From contig CABIZF010000019.1 in NCBI GenBank assembly GCA_902363135.1, forward strand, positions 1-40,840: 40,840 nucleotides of DNA, given 5' to 3'. Positions 20,969-30,638 of this stretch are shown here, one piece after another; position 1 is the first letter of the stretch; each line of letters opens with the position of its first letter. Both the position numbers and the translations under genes were made by a program. The stretch is from Lachnospiraceae bacterium. GTDB taxonomy: Bacteria; Bacillota; Clostridia; Lachnospirales; Lachnospiraceae. A model generated the notes under the pieces. The model was not told where the DNA came from. It was given only the letters and a program-made list of their open reading frames with translations, and searched no databases.

Positions 20969-22108
20969 ATGGCACAGGAAGATAAGTTAAAAGCATTGGA
21001 TGCTGCGCTTGCGCAGATTGAAAAGCAGTTTGGAAAGGGCTCTGTGATGAAGCTTGGCGATTCCGGGGCGAATATGAATATTGAGACAGTACCGACCGGC
21101 TCCTTAAGTTTGGACATTGCACTTGGATTAGGCGGTATCCCGAAGGGACGTGTGATTGAGATCTACGGACCGGAGTCCAGTGGTAAGACGACTGTGGCAC
21201 TGCACATGGTGGCAGAAGTACAGAAGCGCGGCGGTATTGCAGGCTTTATCGATGCAGAGCATGCACTTGACCCGGTATACGCGAAGAATATCGGTGTGGA
21301 TATTGATAATCTGTACATCTCTCAGCCGGACAATGGCGAGCAGGCCCTCGAGATTACAGAGACGATGGTACGCTCCGGGGCAGTGGATATCATTATCGTG
21401 GACTCTGTAGCGGCATTGGTTCCGAAGGCGGAGATCGACGGCGATATGGGAGACAGCCACGTCGGACTTCAGGCACGTCTGATGTCGCAGGCACTCCGGA
21501 AGCTGACCGGTATCATCAGCAAGTCCAATTGCACCGTCGTATTTATCAATCAGCTCCGTGAGAAGGTAGGTGTCATGTTCGGCAATCCTGAGACGACGAC
21601 CGGAGGCCGTGCGTTGAAGTTTTATTCCTCTATCCGTATGGATGTGCGTCGGATCGAGTCCTTAAAGCAGAGCGGAGAGGTCATCGGTAACCGCACCCGT
21701 GTGCGTGTCGTGAAGAATAAGATTGCGCCGCCATTTAAAGAGGCAGAGTTCGATATTATGTTCGGAAAGGGGATTTCCCGGGAAGGTGATATTCTGGATC
21801 TGGCTGCGAACATCAATATCATTAATAAGAGCGGAGCATGGTATGCGTACGAGGGCAACAAGATCGGTCAGGGCCGCGAGAATGCGAAGCTGTACCTGAG
21901 GGAGCATCCGGAGATTATGCAGGAAGTAGACCGCAAAGTGCGGGAACATTACGGGCTCATTCAGGGAGAGATGCCTGCAGATGCCGAGGAGTCTGTAGAG
22001 AATGAGGCAGCAGGAAAGGCAAAGACTGCGAAGGGACTTCGTATGGTAGAGGGTAATCGTGCAGCAGAGCCGGATGTGACAGAGGAAAATGATGCATCAG
22101 ATATCTGA
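20969..22108 (+). CDS. recA: Recombinase RecA
   Basis: This 379-residue ATP-dependent strand-exchange protein has Walker [51 protein letters not shown], and a C-terminal acidic extension of about 45 residues. It also promotes LexA self-cleavage in the SOS response. ATG 20969 has AAAGGAG 7 bases upstream; the longer frame from 20828 runs through the promoters and LexA box and is not real. recX overlaps its 3' end by 20 bases. Confidence 0.98.
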   Translation: MAQEDKLKALDAALAQIEKQFGKGSVMKLGDSGANMNIETVPTGSLSLDIALGLGGIPKGRVIEIYGPESSGKTTVALHMVAEVQKRGGIAGFIDAEHALDPVYAKNIGVDIDNLYISQPDNGEQALEITETMVRSGAVDIIIVDSVAALVPKAEIDGDMGDSHVGLQARLMSQALRKLTGIISKSNCTVVFINQLREKVGVMFGNPETTTGGRALKFYSSIRMDVRRIESLKQSGEVIGNRTRVRVVKNKIAPPFKEAEFDIMFGKGISREGDILDLAANINIINKSGAWYAYEGNKIGQGRENAKLYLREHPEIMQEVDRKVREHYGLIQGEMPADAEESVENEAAGKAKTAKGLRMVEGNRAAEPDVTEENDASDI

Positions 22109-22706
22109 GATTGAGAAGCTCTCCTCCGGGCGCTATTACATCACACTGGATGACGGACTGCAGTTTCCTCTTTATGGGAAAGAGATGGGAAAGTATGGCA
22201 TCGAGGTCAATGAAGTGCTGTCAGAGGAGGCATATCTGGAGATCATGCTGGAGCTGCTGCCTGCACGTGCGAAGAAGAAGGCATTGCATCTGCTCGAACG
22301 CATGGACCGTACAGAGCAGCAGCTGCGGACGAAGCTGGCGGAAGGCGGATATCCGTCGGAGATCGTGGAACAGACACTGGAGTATGTCAAAGGATTTCAT
22401 TATATCGATGATGTGCGTTACGCGCGGACTTATATGGAGTATCGCAAGACCGGCAGGAGCCTGCGGCAGATGGAGCGGGAGCTGTATCAGAAAGGGATTT
22501 CCAGAGCGGATTTCCAGAAAGCGTCAGAGGAGATGGAAGCTCCGGATGAAGAGCAGCAGGTTCGTCAGTGGATCATGAAGAAGCGCTTTGATGCAGAGAC
22601 AGCTGACCGGCAGGAACGGGATCGCCTGATCCGTTTTTTACTGCGAAGAGGATATGGGATGGCAGTGATTCAGAGGGTTCTGCGTGGCAGTGAAGAGATA
22701 GAATGA
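22089..22706 (+). CDS. recX: Regulatory protein RecX
   Basis: This protein of 204-205 residues is built of three-helix repeats and inhibits RecA filaments. Landmarks are [28 protein letters not shown] split across the first repeat, [15 protein letters not shown], and a last repeat with [15 protein letters not shown]. Adjacent ATGs at 22089 and 22092 both follow AGAGG; the overlap with the recA end implies translational coupling. An N-terminal 60-residue stretch of beta type is normal for Firmicute RecX. Confidence 0.92.
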   Translation: MMHQISEIEKLSSGRYYITLDDGLQFPLYGKEMGKYGIEVNEVLSEEAYLEIMLELLPARAKKKALHLLERMDRTEQQLRTKLAEGGYPSEIVEQTLEYVKGFHYIDDVRYARTYMEYRKTGRSLRQMERELYQKGISRADFQKASEEMEAPDEEQQVRQWIMKKRFDAETADRQERDRLIRFLLRRGYGMAVIQRVLRGSEEIE

Positions 22707-22821
22707 CGAGGGTGCAAGCTGGCGATATACAGACGGAAAAGCAGACTGTAAGGATTCACTGTACCAGATGGAATACAATACAGAACAGTTGCACAAAAAT
22801 CGAAAACAGGGTCACTATTAC

Positions 22822-22850
22822 TTGACACTTTTAACAAAACAGTATAAAAT
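22822..22850 (+). promoter_or_regulatory. Promoter of rny
   Basis: TTGACA (22822-22827), 17 bases, TAAAAT (22845-22850). It sits in the 190-base recX-rny gap, about 40 bases before the ribosome site. Confidence 0.75.
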
Positions 22851-22883
22851 TGATATGTTGTTTACGAACAATGAAAACTAAAT

Positions 22884-22897
22884 AAGGAGGTGCTCCT
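22884..22897 (+). promoter_or_regulatory. Ribosome site of rny within a small hairpin
   Basis: The site AAGGAGG is part of AGGAG-GTG-CTCCT, a 5-bp inverted repeat that ends at the base before the GTG start codon. It could sequester the site in the RNA. Confidence 0.5.
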
Positions 22898-24454
22898 GTG
22901 CCTGGTGCAGTAACGATTATTATTGCTGTTGTGATTACGCTGGTTATCGCAATTCCGGTGACGAGTATGGTTGCCATCAGCTACCGCCAGAAAGTAGTAG
23001 AAGCGAAGCTTGGCAGTGCAGATGAGAAGGCAAGACAGATTATCGATGATGCGCTCAAGGTTGCAGAGACGAAGAAGCGTGAGGCTCTTCTGGAGGCGAA
23101 GGAAGAATCTCTGAAGACGAAGAATGAGTTGGAAAGAGAGACCAGAGAACGTCGTACAGAACTGCAGCGCTATGAGAAGCGAGTATTATCAAAGGAAGAA
23201 AGTGTTGATAAGAAAGCGGACGCTCTGGAGCGGAGAGAATCAGGAATCACGGCAAAAGAAGAAGAGTTAAAGAAAAAGAGCGCGGAAGTAGAAAAGCTTC
23301 GTGGTCAAAGACTCCAGGAACTTGAAAGAATCTCAGGACTTACCTCTGAACAAGCAAAAGAATATCTTTTAAAAACTGTTGAAGACGAAGTAAAAATTGA
23401 CACTGCAAAGCTTTACAAAGAGCTGGAAAGCAGGGCGAAAGAAGAAGCAGGCAAAAAAGCAAAGGAGTACGTGGTTACGGCAATTCAGAAATGTGCTGCT
23501 GACCATGTAGCAGAGACTACAATCTCTGTCGTACAGCTTCCGAACGATGAGATGAAGGGAAGAATCATCGGAAGGGAAGGAAGAAATATCCGGACACTTG
23601 AGACACTCACCGGTGTAGATCTGATTATTGACGATACGCCGGAGGCAGTTATATTGTCCGCTTTTGATCCGATCAGACGAGAGGTAGCGCGTATCGCCCT
23701 CGAGAAGCTGATTGTCGATGGCCGAATCCATCCGGCCAGGATCGAGGAAATGGTGGAAAAGGCACAAAAGGAAGTAGAGACAATCATCCGTGAGGAAGGT
23801 GAGGCGGCGACACTTGAAGTCGGCGTACATGGCATTCATCCGGAGCTGGTACGTCTGCTTGGACGGATGAAGTTCCGTACAAGCTATGGACAGAACGCAT
23901 TGAAGCATTCCATTGAAGTAGCACAGCTCTCAGGGCTGCTTGCCGGTGAGATTGGTGTGGATGTTCGTATGGCCAAGCGTGCCGGATTGTTGCATGACAT
24001 CGGTAAATCCATCGACCATGAGATTGAGGGCTCGCATATCCAGATCGGTGCGGATCTTTGTAGAAAATACAAGGAGTCTCCGGTTATTATCAATGCAGTA
24101 GAGGCTCATCATGGCGATGTCGAAGCAGAGTCTCTGATTGCATGTATCGTACAGGCCGCGGATACAATTTCCGCAGCACGTCCTGGTGCGAGAAGGGAAA
24201 CTCTCGAAACATATACAAACAGATTAAAACAGTTGGAAGATATTACAAACACCTTCAAGGGTGTCGAAAAGTCATTTGCTATTCAGGCGGGTAGAGAGAT
24301 TCGGGTAATGGTAGTTCCGGATCAGGTGAACGATGCAGATATGGTACTTCTGGCAAGGGATATTGCGAAGCAGATCGAAGCGGAGCTGGAATATCCGGGT
24401 CAGATCAAGGTCAGCGTCATTCGCGAGAGCAGAGCTGTCGACTACGCGAAATAG
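22898..24454 (+). CDS. rny: Ribonuclease Y
   Basis: This 518-residue endoribonuclease starts with a membrane helix (about residues 3-27), followed by a long charged coiled coil (about 30-200). A KH domain has [15 protein letters not shown], and an HD domain has [10 protein letters not shown] and [12 protein letters not shown]. It initiates mRNA decay at the membrane. The GTG start at 22898 has a strong AAGGAGG. It has its own promoter and is closed by a GAAA-loop terminator. Length and order match B. subtilis Rny. Confidence 0.97.
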   Translation: MPGAVTIIIAVVITLVIAIPVTSMVAISYRQKVVEAKLGSADEKARQIIDDALKVAETKKREALLEAKEESLKTKNELERETRERRTELQRYEKRVLSKEESVDKKADALERRESGITAKEEELKKKSAEVEKLRGQRLQELERISGLTSEQAKEYLLKTVEDEVKIDTAKLYKELESRAKEEAGKKAKEYVVTAIQKCAADHVAETTISVVQLPNDEMKGRIIGREGRNIRTLETLTGVDLIIDDTPEAVILSAFDPIRREVARIALEKLIVDGRIHPARIEEMVEKAQKEVETIIREEGEAATLEVGVHGIHPELVRLLGRMKFRTSYGQNALKHSIEVAQLSGLLAGEIGVDVRMAKRAGLLHDIGKSIDHEIEGSHIQIGADLCRKYKESPVIINAVEAHHGDVEAESLIACIVQAADTISAARPGARRETLETYTNRLKQLEDITNTFKGVEKSFAIQAGREIRVMVVPDQVNDADMVLLARDIAKQIEAELEYPGQIKVSVIRESRAVDYAK

Positions 24455-24465
24455 AAAGAAGAGAG

Positions 24466-24499
24466 GGATCTTGCAGAGAAATCTGCAGGATCCTTTTTT
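24466..24499 (+). terminator. Rho-independent terminator of rny
   Basis: GGATCTTGCAGA pairs with TCTGCAGGATCC (one wobble) around GAAA and is followed by six T. Confidence 0.92.
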
Positions 24500-24594
24500 G
24501 AACGCAGATCGCGAAGCGACTGCGTTCATGAGCAAGTAGCGAAGCTAGGCCCTGTCAGCAGAGCTGCAGGGATGGATTGCGAATGTCCGCTTTA
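24500..24594 (+). repeat. Modular intergenic repeat, copy C
   Basis: GAACGCAG/CTGCGTTC closes over TCGC-GAA-GCGA. The conserved ATGAGCAAGTAGCGAAGC follows, then an extra hairpin CCCTG(T)CAGC/GCTGCAGGG, and then GGATTGCGAAT. The last two blocks are contiguous in copies A and D. The rest of the 387-base gap to 24841 shows a 9-codon ORF behind AGGAG (24622-24651), which I do not call a gene, and the mgl promoter. Confidence 0.8.
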
Positions 24595-24772
24595 TTTACG
24601 AAAAGCAAACAGGAGTATAAAATGACGGCAGATATAACGGAAAATGAATAGAAAACGGATAAGATGCTGAATGCATATAAAGATATCAGGAAGATTCTGA
24701 GAAAAATTATATAAAACAAGAAGGATATTACAGAAAAACAGAAGTATTTTGTATAGATATTTCATCTGTCTG

Positions 24773-24781
24773 TGCTATAAT
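24773..24781 (+). promoter_or_regulatory. Extended -10 promoter of the mgl operon
   Basis: TGCTATAAT gives TG plus a perfect TATAAT (24776-24781), 60 bases before mglB. The -35 is weak (TTGTAT with a 21-base spacer), as expected for an activator-dependent promoter. This would suit control by the YesN-type regulator downstream (inference). Confidence 0.55.
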
Positions 24782-24841
24782 TTCCTCAACAGCAACAAAA
24801 GAAGGCCAATAGAGCTTATACAAAACAGGGAGGGTTTTACA

Positions 24842-25903
24842 ATGAAAAAGAGATTTGTCAGCATGTTTTTAGCAGCAGTGATGGCAGGCACGATGGTGGC
24901 AGCCGTTCCGGTAATGGCAGAGGAAGCAACAGAAGCAGCAACGGAAGCAGCAGCTGCAGCTACAGATGTAGATCTTTCAGACAAAAAGGTCGGTGTTTGC
25001 ATTTATCAGTTCTCTGATAACTTCATGACACTGTTCCGCACCGAGCTGGAGAACTATCTGGTAGAGCTTGGATTCTCCAAGGATAACATCACCATCGTAG
25101 ATGGCGTAAACGATCAGGCGACTCAGTCCGGACAGATCGACAGCTTCATCGCAGATAAGGTAGATGTACTGATTATCAACCCGGTTAACTCTTCTTCCGC
25201 AGCTACGATTACAGATAAGGTTGTAGAGGCAGGCATTCCGCTCGTTTATATCAACCGTGAGCCGGATGCAGATGAGGAAGCAAGATGGGAAGAGAATAAT
25301 TGGAACGTTACTTATGTTGGATGTGACGCACGTCAGTCCGGTACATTCCAGGGCGAGCTGATCGCTGATCTGGGACTGGATGCAATTGATAAGAACGGAA
25401 ACGGCAAGGTCGATTATATCATGATCGAGGGCGATCCGGAGAACGTAGACGCACAGTATCGTACCGAGTTCTCAGTAAAGGCTCTGGAAGATGCAGGACT
25501 TGAGGTAAATGAGCTTGATGATCAGGTAGGAAACTGGGATCAGGCAACAGCTCAGCAGCTCGTAGCAAACTCTCTTAGCCAGTACGGCAACGATGTAGAG
25601 GTTGTATTCTGTAACAACGATGCAATGGCACTTGGCGCACTGCAGTCTATCGAGGCAGCAGGCCGCACCGTAGGCGAGGATATTTATCTGGTAGGCGTTG
25701 ACGCACTTTCCGAGGCACTTGAGGATGTACTTGCAGGCACAATGACTGGTACTGTATTCAATGATCACTTCTCACAGTCCCATAGTGCAGCAGATGCAGC
25801 AGTCAGATATCTGACCGGCGAAGGCAACGAGCACTACATCGGATGTGACTATGTAAAAGTAACAAAGGACAATGCACAGGATGTTCTTGACATGGTAAAA
25901 TAA
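24842..25903 (+). CDS. mglB: Galactose/glucose-binding protein MglB of an ABC importer
   Basis: This 353-residue periplasmic-binding protein has a signal peptide ending near VPVMAEE and an Ala/Thr/Glu-rich spacer (about residues 26-41). The mature domain starts KVGVCIYQFSDNF. It carries the EF-hand-like Ca2+ loop DKNGNGKVD typical of MglB, then NNDAMALGAL and VGVDAL of the hinge. There is no lipobox cysteine, odd for a Gram-positive binding protein. ATG 24842 has GGGAGGG upstream. A terminator between it and mglA would keep mglB mRNA more abundant, as is usual for binding proteins. Confidence 0.92.
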   Translation: MKKRFVSMFLAAVMAGTMVAAVPVMAEEATEAATEAAAAATDVDLSDKKVGVCIYQFSDNFMTLFRTELENYLVELGFSKDNITIVDGVNDQATQSGQIDSFIADKVDVLIINPVNSSSAATITDKVVEAGIPLVYINREPDADEEARWEENNWNVTYVGCDARQSGTFQGELIADLGLDAIDKNGNGKVDYIMIEGDPENVDAQYRTEFSVKALEDAGLEVNELDDQVGNWDQATAQQLVANSLSQYGNDVEVVFCNNDAMALGALQSIEAAGRTVGEDIYLVGVDALSEALEDVLAGTMTGTVFNDHFSQSHSAADAAVRYLTGEGNEHYIGCDYVKVTKDNAQDVLDMVK

Positions 25904-25984
25904 TCCGTTTTGCGGCACAACGTAGCAGGCAGGAGGATAAAACAGAAAGCACACTGCGTGAACTTTCTGCAGAAATGATCATAC

Positions 25985-26021
25985 AGGAGGTGCGGCTGGT
26001 GTGAGACCGCACCTCCTTTTT
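25985..26021 (+). terminator. Attenuating terminator between mglB and mglA
   Basis: AGGAGGTGCGG pairs perfectly with CCGCACCTCCT and is followed by T residues. Partial read-through would give high mglB and low mglA-mglC levels. Confidence 0.9.
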
Positions 26022-26109
26022 CTGGGAGTTCTGTCGGAACCTTCAGGAATGGCACACCACTAATACGGCAGAACCAAAGAGGAATGGCCGGAAAAAGAGG
26101 AGGAGGAAA

Positions 26110-27618
26110 ATGTCCGAATATTTACTGGAATTGAAAGGCGTATGTAAATCATTCCCCGGAGTTAAAGCGCTGGATAATGTACAGCTGGCACTCAGACCCG
26201 GAACAGTACATGCGCTGATGGGGGAAAACGGAGCGGGAAAATCGACATTGATGAAATGTCTGTTCGGTATCTACAAGATGGATGCCGGAGAAATATATAT
26301 GAATGGACAGAAAATCCAGGTAGACGATCCGGATGAGGCGATGAAGCTTGGTATCGCAATGGTACATCAGGAGCTGCAGCCGGTTCCGGCAAGAAGCGTG
26401 GCAGAGAACCTGTTTCTGGGACGCTTCCCGGTGAAAAAAATTGGACCGATCCAGATGATCGATCATAAAAAAATGTATGAAGATACTGCATACTGGCTTC
26501 ATGAGGTAAAGATGGATTTTAATCCGAAGGCAATGCTGGGAGATCTGTCGATCGGTCAGATGCAGTCTGTAGAGATCGCAAAGGCAGTATCCCATCAGGC
26601 GAAGGTTGTTATTTTTGATGAGCCGACTTCCTCACTGTCAGACAACGAGGTAGAGGCATTGTTTCGGATTATGAATGACCTGCGGGATAAAGGCGTTGCA
26701 ATGGTCTACATCTCCCATAAGATGGATGAGATCAAGCGTATCGCTGATGATATCACAATCATGCGTGACGGCACCTATGTCGGCACCTGGCCGGCATCCG
26801 AGCTTACAACAGATCAGATCATTGCGAAGATGGTAGGACGTGAGCTGACGAATGTATATCCTGAGCGGAAAAATGAGCCGGGAGACGTGATTTTGGAAGT
26901 AAATGACCTCTGCTCAATCCATGAAAATTCGTTCCAGCATGTCTCCTTTAATTTAAGAAAGGGAGAGATTCTCGGATTTGGCGGACTGGTCGGTGCACAG
27001 AGAACGGAGCTGCTTGAAGGAATCTTTGGTATTCGTGGAATTGAATCCGGTGAAATTAAAATTAACGGAACACCGGTAAAGATCAAAAAGCCGTCTGACG
27101 CCATGAAGGCGGGAATCGGACTGATCACAGAGGACCGGCGCGGAAATGGTATTTTCGGCTGCCTCTCGATCAAGGACAATGTCGGTGTATCTGTCTATAA
27201 TAAATATCTGAAAGCCGGATTTATGCTGGATCACAAGCGCATTAACGGAGTTGTGGATGACAGCATTAAAAAGCTCCGTATCAAGACGCCAAGCATGAAG
27301 GAGCATATCGCGAACCTTTCCGGAGGAAATCAGCAGAAGGTTATCGTGGCGAGATGGCTGGCAAACGATCCGGATATTCTGATCATGGATGAGCCGACGC
27401 GCGGAATTGACGTAGGTGCAAAACATGAGATTTATGAGATTATGAATGACCTGGCGGCACAGGGCAAGGCAATCATTATGATTTCTTCTGAAATGGCAGA
27501 GCTGCTTGGTATGTCAGACCGCGTTTATGTCATGTGCGACGGAAAGCTTCGCGGCGAGATTACCGAAAAAGAAGAAATGACCCAGGCGAAAGTAATGAGC
27601 TACGCAACGCAGTTCTGA
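26110..27618 (+). CDS. mglA: Sugar ABC transporter ATPase MglA
   Basis: This 502-residue protein has two fused ABC domains, as in MglA/RbsA. The first has Walker A GENGAGKSTLMK, signature LSIGQMQSVEIAKA and Walker B VVIFDEPTSSL. The second has a degenerate Walker A (GGLVGAQRTELLEG), signature LSGGNQQKVIVARW and Walker B LIMDEPTRGIDVG. It drives import of galactose-type sugars. It starts 14 bases after GAGGAGGAGG-like sequence and is followed by mglC after 15 bases. Confidence 0.95.
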   Translation: MSEYLLELKGVCKSFPGVKALDNVQLALRPGTVHALMGENGAGKSTLMKCLFGIYKMDAGEIYMNGQKIQVDDPDEAMKLGIAMVHQELQPVPARSVAENLFLGRFPVKKIGPIQMIDHKKMYEDTAYWLHEVKMDFNPKAMLGDLSIGQMQSVEIAKAVSHQAKVVIFDEPTSSLSDNEVEALFRIMNDLRDKGVAMVYISHKMDEIKRIADDITIMRDGTYVGTWPASELTTDQIIAKMVGRELTNVYPERKNEPGDVILEVNDLCSIHENSFQHVSFNLRKGEILGFGGLVGAQRTELLEGIFGIRGIESGEIKINGTPVKIKKPSDAMKAGIGLITEDRRGNGIFGCLSIKDNVGVSVYNKYLKAGFMLDHKRINGVVDDSIKKLRIKTPSMKEHIANLSGGNQQKVIVARWLANDPDILIMDEPTRGIDVGAKHEIYEIMNDLAAQGKAIIMISSEMAELLGMSDRVYVMCDGKLRGEITEKEEMTQAKVMSYATQF

Positions 27619-27633
27619 TAGGAGGAGAAAAAC

Positions 27634-28620
27634 ATGGGAAAGAAAAAACTGAGCTTTAAGGACATCATGGTGAATTATGGTGTCATCATTATCATGATTC
27701 TGCTTGTTATCTACACGGGCTTTACATCAAAAAATTTCCTGTCCGGTAATAACCTTAACAACATTCTGATGAATATGAGCTCCCGTATCGTCATTGCACT
27801 CGGTATTGCAGGCTGTATCATCACCGCAGGCTGCGATCTTTCCGCAGGACGTATGATCGGTTTTGGCGGCTGTATTGCAGGTACGCTGCTGCAGAAGATG
27901 GATTATTCGAAGAAATTCTTCCCGAATATGGAGCCGATGAATATTTTTGTGGCACTGCTGATTGTCATGGTGATCTGCGCAGTATTTGGCTGTGTGACCG
28001 GATTCTTTATCGCTTACATGCATGTACCGCCATTTATTTCCACAATGGCAATGATGGAAGTCGTATATGGAATTAACCTGATCTATACCAATGCGACTCC
28101 GCTTGGCGGATATACGAAGCAGTATACAGACATTGCGACCGGAAAATTCCTCGGAATCAATTATCTGATCTGGATCGCGATTCTCGTAGCGGCAATCACA
28201 TGGTTTATTTTCAACATGACCCGTCATGGAAAATACATGTATGCAATCGGCGGCAACCCGCAGGCAGCGGAAGTAGCAGGTGTTCCGGTAAAGAAGACCT
28301 TAATTATCATTTACGCAAAGGCAGCGGCGATGTATGGCCTGGCAGGCTTTATGCTCGGTGCAAAGTCCGGCGGTGCATCCGTCAACCTGGGACTTGGATA
28401 CGAGATGGAGGCGATCGCAGCCTGCACAATCGGTGGTGTATCCGTATCGGGTGGACGAGGAAAGGTATCCTCTGCAATCATCGGTGTAGCAGTTTTTGAG
28501 CTTTTAAAGACAGCACTGCAGTTCCTTGGTGTCAACGCGAACGCACAGTGGATCGCACTCGGAGTCATCATCTTTGTTGCAATTTCTCTGGATATCAGAA
28601 AATATGTAGCGAGAAAGTAA
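27634..28620 (+). CDS. mglC: Sugar ABC transporter permease MglC
   Basis: This 328-residue protein has about ten membrane helices of the BPD_transp_2 type. Landmarks are ITAGCDLSAGRMIGFGG, the EAA-like segment GGNPQAAEVAGVPV, and ACTIGGVSVSGGRGKV near the C-terminus. It forms the membrane channel with MglA. ATG 27634 has TAGGAGG upstream. It is the last transporter gene; a hairpin and a small membrane protein gene follow. Confidence 0.95.
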   Translation: MGKKKLSFKDIMVNYGVIIIMILLVIYTGFTSKNFLSGNNLNNILMNMSSRIVIALGIAGCIITAGCDLSAGRMIGFGGCIAGTLLQKMDYSKKFFPNMEPMNIFVALLIVMVICAVFGCVTGFFIAYMHVPPFISTMAMMEVVYGINLIYTNATPLGGYTKQYTDIATGKFLGINYLIWIAILVAAITWFIFNMTRHGKYMYAIGGNPQAAEVAGVPVKKTLIIIYAKAAAMYGLAGFMLGAKSGGASVNLGLGYEMEAIAACTIGGVSVSGGRGKVSSAIIGVAVFELLKTALQFLGVNANAQWIALGVIIFVAISLDIRKYVARK

Positions 28621-28642
28621 AAAAACAGGTAAAATCAATGGA

Positions 28643-28687
28643 GGGGCTGCCGCACCGGACTTGCTTTGGCAACGATGTGACAGCCCC
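28643..28687 (+). other. Hairpin after mglC
   Basis: GGGGCTG (28643-28649) pairs with CAGCCCC (28681-28687) around 31 bases. Only a short ATTT follows, so it is a weak terminator at best; it may separate the transporter mRNA from the regulator mRNA. Confidence 0.45.
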
Positions 28688-28716
28688 ATTTGTCAGAGAA
28701 GAACGGAGGGGAGAAA

Positions 28717-29028
28717 ATGCAGGAAGGCTACTGGTCAATGGCCATGATTCCGATTTTGATGATGATTACTCTGGCCTATTATGGGGTGCGGCTTCTGGTG
28801 CTGCATGACATTTCTGCGATTCGGGGAAAAGATCAGCCTGGAAAATTAAAAGATGAGGAGCGCTATGCAAAGGAGGCGGGCAAGCTTATGCTGTTTCTGG
28901 CGGCTGGCTCGCTGATTATGACAGTGTTGCTTTATTTTCAGGTGATTGCGGCGGTCGTACAGATCGTCGTGTGGATTATTGTGTTTGGTATTTTGTGGAA
29001 AAAGATGGATGAAAGGTACGGAGCATAA
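28717..29028 (+). CDS. Small membrane protein linking mgl and the two-component genes
   Basis: This 103-residue protein has three hydrophobic segments (about 6-28, 52-70 and 74-93) and a charged loop between the first two (AIRGKDQPGKLKDEERYAKEAG). I do not recognise the family with confidence; the layout is a little like DUF3784. ATG 28717 has GGAGGGG upstream. Its stop codon shares one base with the start codon of the response regulator (TAATG), so it is translationally coupled to the signalling genes and may assist the kinase (inference). Confidence 0.75.
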   Translation: MQEGYWSMAMIPILMMITLAYYGVRLLVLHDISAIRGKDQPGKLKDEERYAKEAGKLMLFLAAGSLIMTVLLYFQVIAAVVQIVVWIIVFGILWKKMDERYGA

Positions 29029-30638
29029 TGCAGCGGTATTCAGTTTTGCTGGTGGATGATGAGGAAGATGTAATTCAGGTCATCATGAAAAAAATTGACT
29101 GGGAGAGTATGGGATTCCAGGTCAGTGGCTATGCCCATAATGGGGTGGAGGCACTGGAGATGGCAGAGGAATGTGTTCCGGATGTTGTCCTGACGGATAT
29201 CAAGATGCCGTATATGGATGGACTTGCCATGAGCCGGAAGCTCAAGGAACAATACCCGAATATAAAAATTATCATCTTTTCCGGGTTTGATGAATTTGAA
29301 TATGCAAAGGAAGCGATCGACATTGAGGTAGAACAGTATCTGCTCAAGCCGGTCAATGCCGAGGAGCTTGGACGGGTATTTTCACGGATCCGGGAAATGC
29401 TCGATCACGAGCGGGATGAGCAGCGGAACATTGATAAACTGAATCAATATTATCTGGAGAGTCTGCCACTTTTGCAGGAAAGCTTTTATACCTCGCTGAT
29501 CGAAGGAAGGGTACAGCCGGATGAAATCGAGAGGTATCTGGAGAGCTATCAGATTCACCTGGATGCTCCTTTTTATGTAATCACAGTCCTTCATATCAGC
29601 CGGTCACAGCTTCCGGATGGAATATCGCCATTTCTGATGGCTGTTTCGGTCAAAAAGCTTGCGGAGGAGCAGCTGCGGGAGCAGTATGACAGTAAAATCC
29701 TGGTGTATCTGGGGGAGATTGCAGTGATCTCACAGCTTCCGGATGCAGCAGAAATCACACGGTATACAGATGTGCTGAATGCATTTTGTACTCACGCAAA
29801 GCGTATTTGCGAGGCGAAGGTAACAGCCGGAATCGGTCAGATCTGCAGTCGGCTGTCAGATCTGCATATATCCTATCAGGGAGCGGAGAATGCAGTCTCC
29901 TACCGGGCTATTTATGGTAATACAAGAGCGATCAATATCGCAGAGATTGACCCGGGCGAGAATGTGGAGCTTTCGGCAGAGCAGGATGGGATCCAGAGCC
30001 TGTTAAAAGAAATTCGTATGGGGGATCGGGAGACGCTAAAGCGGCAGATTTGGACATGCCGTGACTGGTTTTCCAGGCCGGGAATCTCGATTCAGAAATA
30101 TCGAATATTTATTCTGGAGCTTGCCGCGGAGCTTTTCCGGTTCGGAAGCAATAATCAGATTCCGATGGAGAAGATTTTCGGCTCGGCAGAAGCGCTGATC
30201 GACTGTGGCTTTCAGGCAGAATCGCCGGAGGAATTCTGGGACTGGCTGCTTTTGGCCTGTGGAAAGATTCAGGATTATATCCGGCAGGAACGTGCCAATA
30301 CGACAAAATCCTTTGTGGCAAAGGCAGTTGATTATGTACAGACCTCATATGGAGATAAAAATATTTCTATCGAGACGGTCTGTCGGACGCTGGGTGTCAG
30401 CTCCGCTTATTTTTCCACCGTATTTAAAAAAGAAACGGGGAAAACCTTTATCGGTTATCTGACGGATTACAGGATGGAACGGGCAGTAGAGCTTTTGTTG
30501 ACAACCGATGATAAAACCTATATGATTGCAGAAAAGACCGGTTATTCCGATCCGAATTACTTCAGCTATGCATTTAAGAAGCAGTATGGAGTATCACCGT
30601 CAAAATACAGAGTGGAGAAATTAAAAGAGCGTGGATAA
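29028..30638 (+). CDS. YesN-type response regulator with AraC DNA-binding domain
   Basis: This 536-residue protein has an N-terminal receiver (LLVDDEEDV, phospho-acceptor Asp57 in LTDIKMPYMDG, Lys in YLLKPVNAEEL). A middle region of about 270 residues has no clear motif. A C-terminal AraC-type pair of helix-turn-helix units (IETVCRTLGVSSAYFSTVFK, then GYSDPNYFSYAFKKQYG) follows. It would activate sugar-uptake genes when phosphorylated by the adjacent kinase. The kinase start overlaps its last 8 bases. The likely target is the mgl promoter (inference). Confidence 0.93.
   Translation: MQRYSVLLVDDEEDVIQVIMKKIDWESMGFQVSGYAHNGVEALEMAEECVPDVVLTDIKMPYMDGLAMSRKLKEQYPNIKIIIFSGFDEFEYAKEAIDIEVEQYLLKPVNAEELGRVFSRIREMLDHERDEQRNIDKLNQYYLESLPLLQESFYTSLIEGRVQPDEIERYLESYQIHLDAPFYVITVLHISRSQLPDGISPFLMAVSVKKLAEEQLREQYDSKILVYLGEIAVISQLPDAAEITRYTDVLNAFCTHAKRICEAKVTAGIGQICSRLSDLHISYQGAENAVSYRAIYGNTRAINIAEIDPGENVELSAEQDGIQSLLKEIRMGDRETLKRQIWTCRDWFSRPGISIQKYRIFILELAAELFRFGSNNQIPMEKIFGSAEALIDCGFQAESPEEFWDWLLLACGKIQDYIRQERANTTKSFVAKAVDYVQTSYGDKNISIETVCRTLGVSSAYFSTVFKKETGKTFIGYLTDYRMERAVELLLTTDDKTYMIAEKTGYSDPNYFSYAFKKQYGVSPSKYRVEKLKERG

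Noticed and set aside
24622..24651. Nine-codon ORF behind AGGAG before mglB
   Set aside because: It is too short to support and has no attenuator hairpin between it and mglB that would make it a leader peptide.
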